A program made the translations under genes and the position numbers. This document shows positions 63,810 through 64,000 of a stretch of DNA of 64,000 bases, piece by piece; position 1 is the first letter of the stretch, and the number at the start of each line of letters is the position of its first letter. The stretch is taken from contig JAHQIW010000099.1 in NCBI GenBank assembly GCA_019055375.1, positions 44,418 to 108,417 on the forward strand, written 5' to 3'. Below the pieces are notes generated by a model. The model saw only the letters and a program-made list of their open reading frames with translations. It did not search any database and was not told the origin of the DNA. This DNA is from Parelaphostrongylus tenuis. Lineage: Eukaryota; Nematoda; Chromadorea; Rhabditida; Metastrongylidae.

Positions 63810-64000
63810 TGTGTAAGTGCCCATAACAGATCACATGCATGGCTCAAAAATAATTACTAGGCATATGAAGCAACCATCGCTGCAGAAACCACGAATCGAG
63901 TTGATAAAATATATTGCAACCGCACAAAAAAATCCTCATATAGTATATATAGATAGTATAAGTACTAATGTAGATTTGGACACTTATATAGTCATACTTC

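Larger units (their letters stand above)
63420..63860. repeat. Hammerhead-bearing inverted repeat
   Basis: A minus-strand motif at the left and a plus-strand motif at the right, with CTCAAGAAACACTCGAAACG and GAATGAAAAGGCACC phrases typical of the family between them, and GTAAGTGCCCATAACAGATC beyond the right motif matching ATGGGCACTTA beyond the left. Confidence 0.75.
62446..64000. other. Upstream intron of dys-1 (partial)
   Basis: No further rod exon is recognisable up to the window edge. It contains a B-box foldback element and an inverted hammerhead pair. The next upstream exon lies outside. Confidence 0.65.

Overview
The window is nematode nuclear DNA. It is AT-rich, has compact exons with nematode-like splice sites (acceptors of the TTTTCAG type, donors GTAAG/GTGAG/GTATG), introns from about 50 bp to 7.9 kb, and many degenerate repeats. 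Large repeat-filled introns, together with the proteins seen, suggest a parasitic clade V (strongylid/hookworm-like) worm rather than Caenorhabditis. That placement is inference. Nothing bacterial or viral was seen.

One gene dominates. From 62,445 down to 4,299 on the minus strand lie 39 recognisable exons of a dystrophin orthologue (dys-1). They run 5' to 3' through spectrin-repeat rod exons (62.4-24.1 kb), with a long low-complexity insert at 54.3-53.9 kb. Next come the WW domain (23.5-22.5 kb), the EF-hand-like region (22.7-19.4 kb), the ZZ zinc finger (18.7-19.1 kb), two C-terminal coiled-coil exons (14.1 and 6.0 kb) and the terminal exon with its stop codon (4.3 kb). About 2,150 residues are visible. 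The N-terminal actin-binding CH domains and the first part of the rod must lie above 64,000. Codon phases agree at almost every junction, which is the main support for the exon model. Two exons (11 and 31) carry apparent single-base frame breaks, and two introns fit only with GC donors. At 0.7-1.8 kb a possible small secreted cysteine-rich protein gene lies on the plus strand, convergent with dys-1.

The introns hold the accessory content: a decayed RTE-like reverse transcriptase (8.7-9.8 kb), two mariner transposase relics (36.2-37.1 kb plus; 57.5-58.25 kb minus), mariner-type MITEs (12.95-13.56 and 42.97-43.87 kb, the second split by a SINE), at least five copies of a tRNA-derived SINE-like family all on the plus strand, foldback families, and two microsatellites.

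The most interesting signal is a set of ten hammerhead self-cleaving ribozyme motifs in related repeats: 21.95 (-), 22.24 (+), 34.79 (+), 41.12 (+), 44.17 (-), 44.45 (+), 47.65 (+), 48.22 (+), 63.44 (-) and 63.77 (+) kb. All are type I, with a very short and often palindromic stem III. Three sets are divergent inverted pairs 234-279 bp apart. The 44 kb pair has every invariant core nucleotide and lies in two interleaved, almost identical inverted repeats, so it looks recent. Seven of the ten are antisense to the dys-1 transcript.
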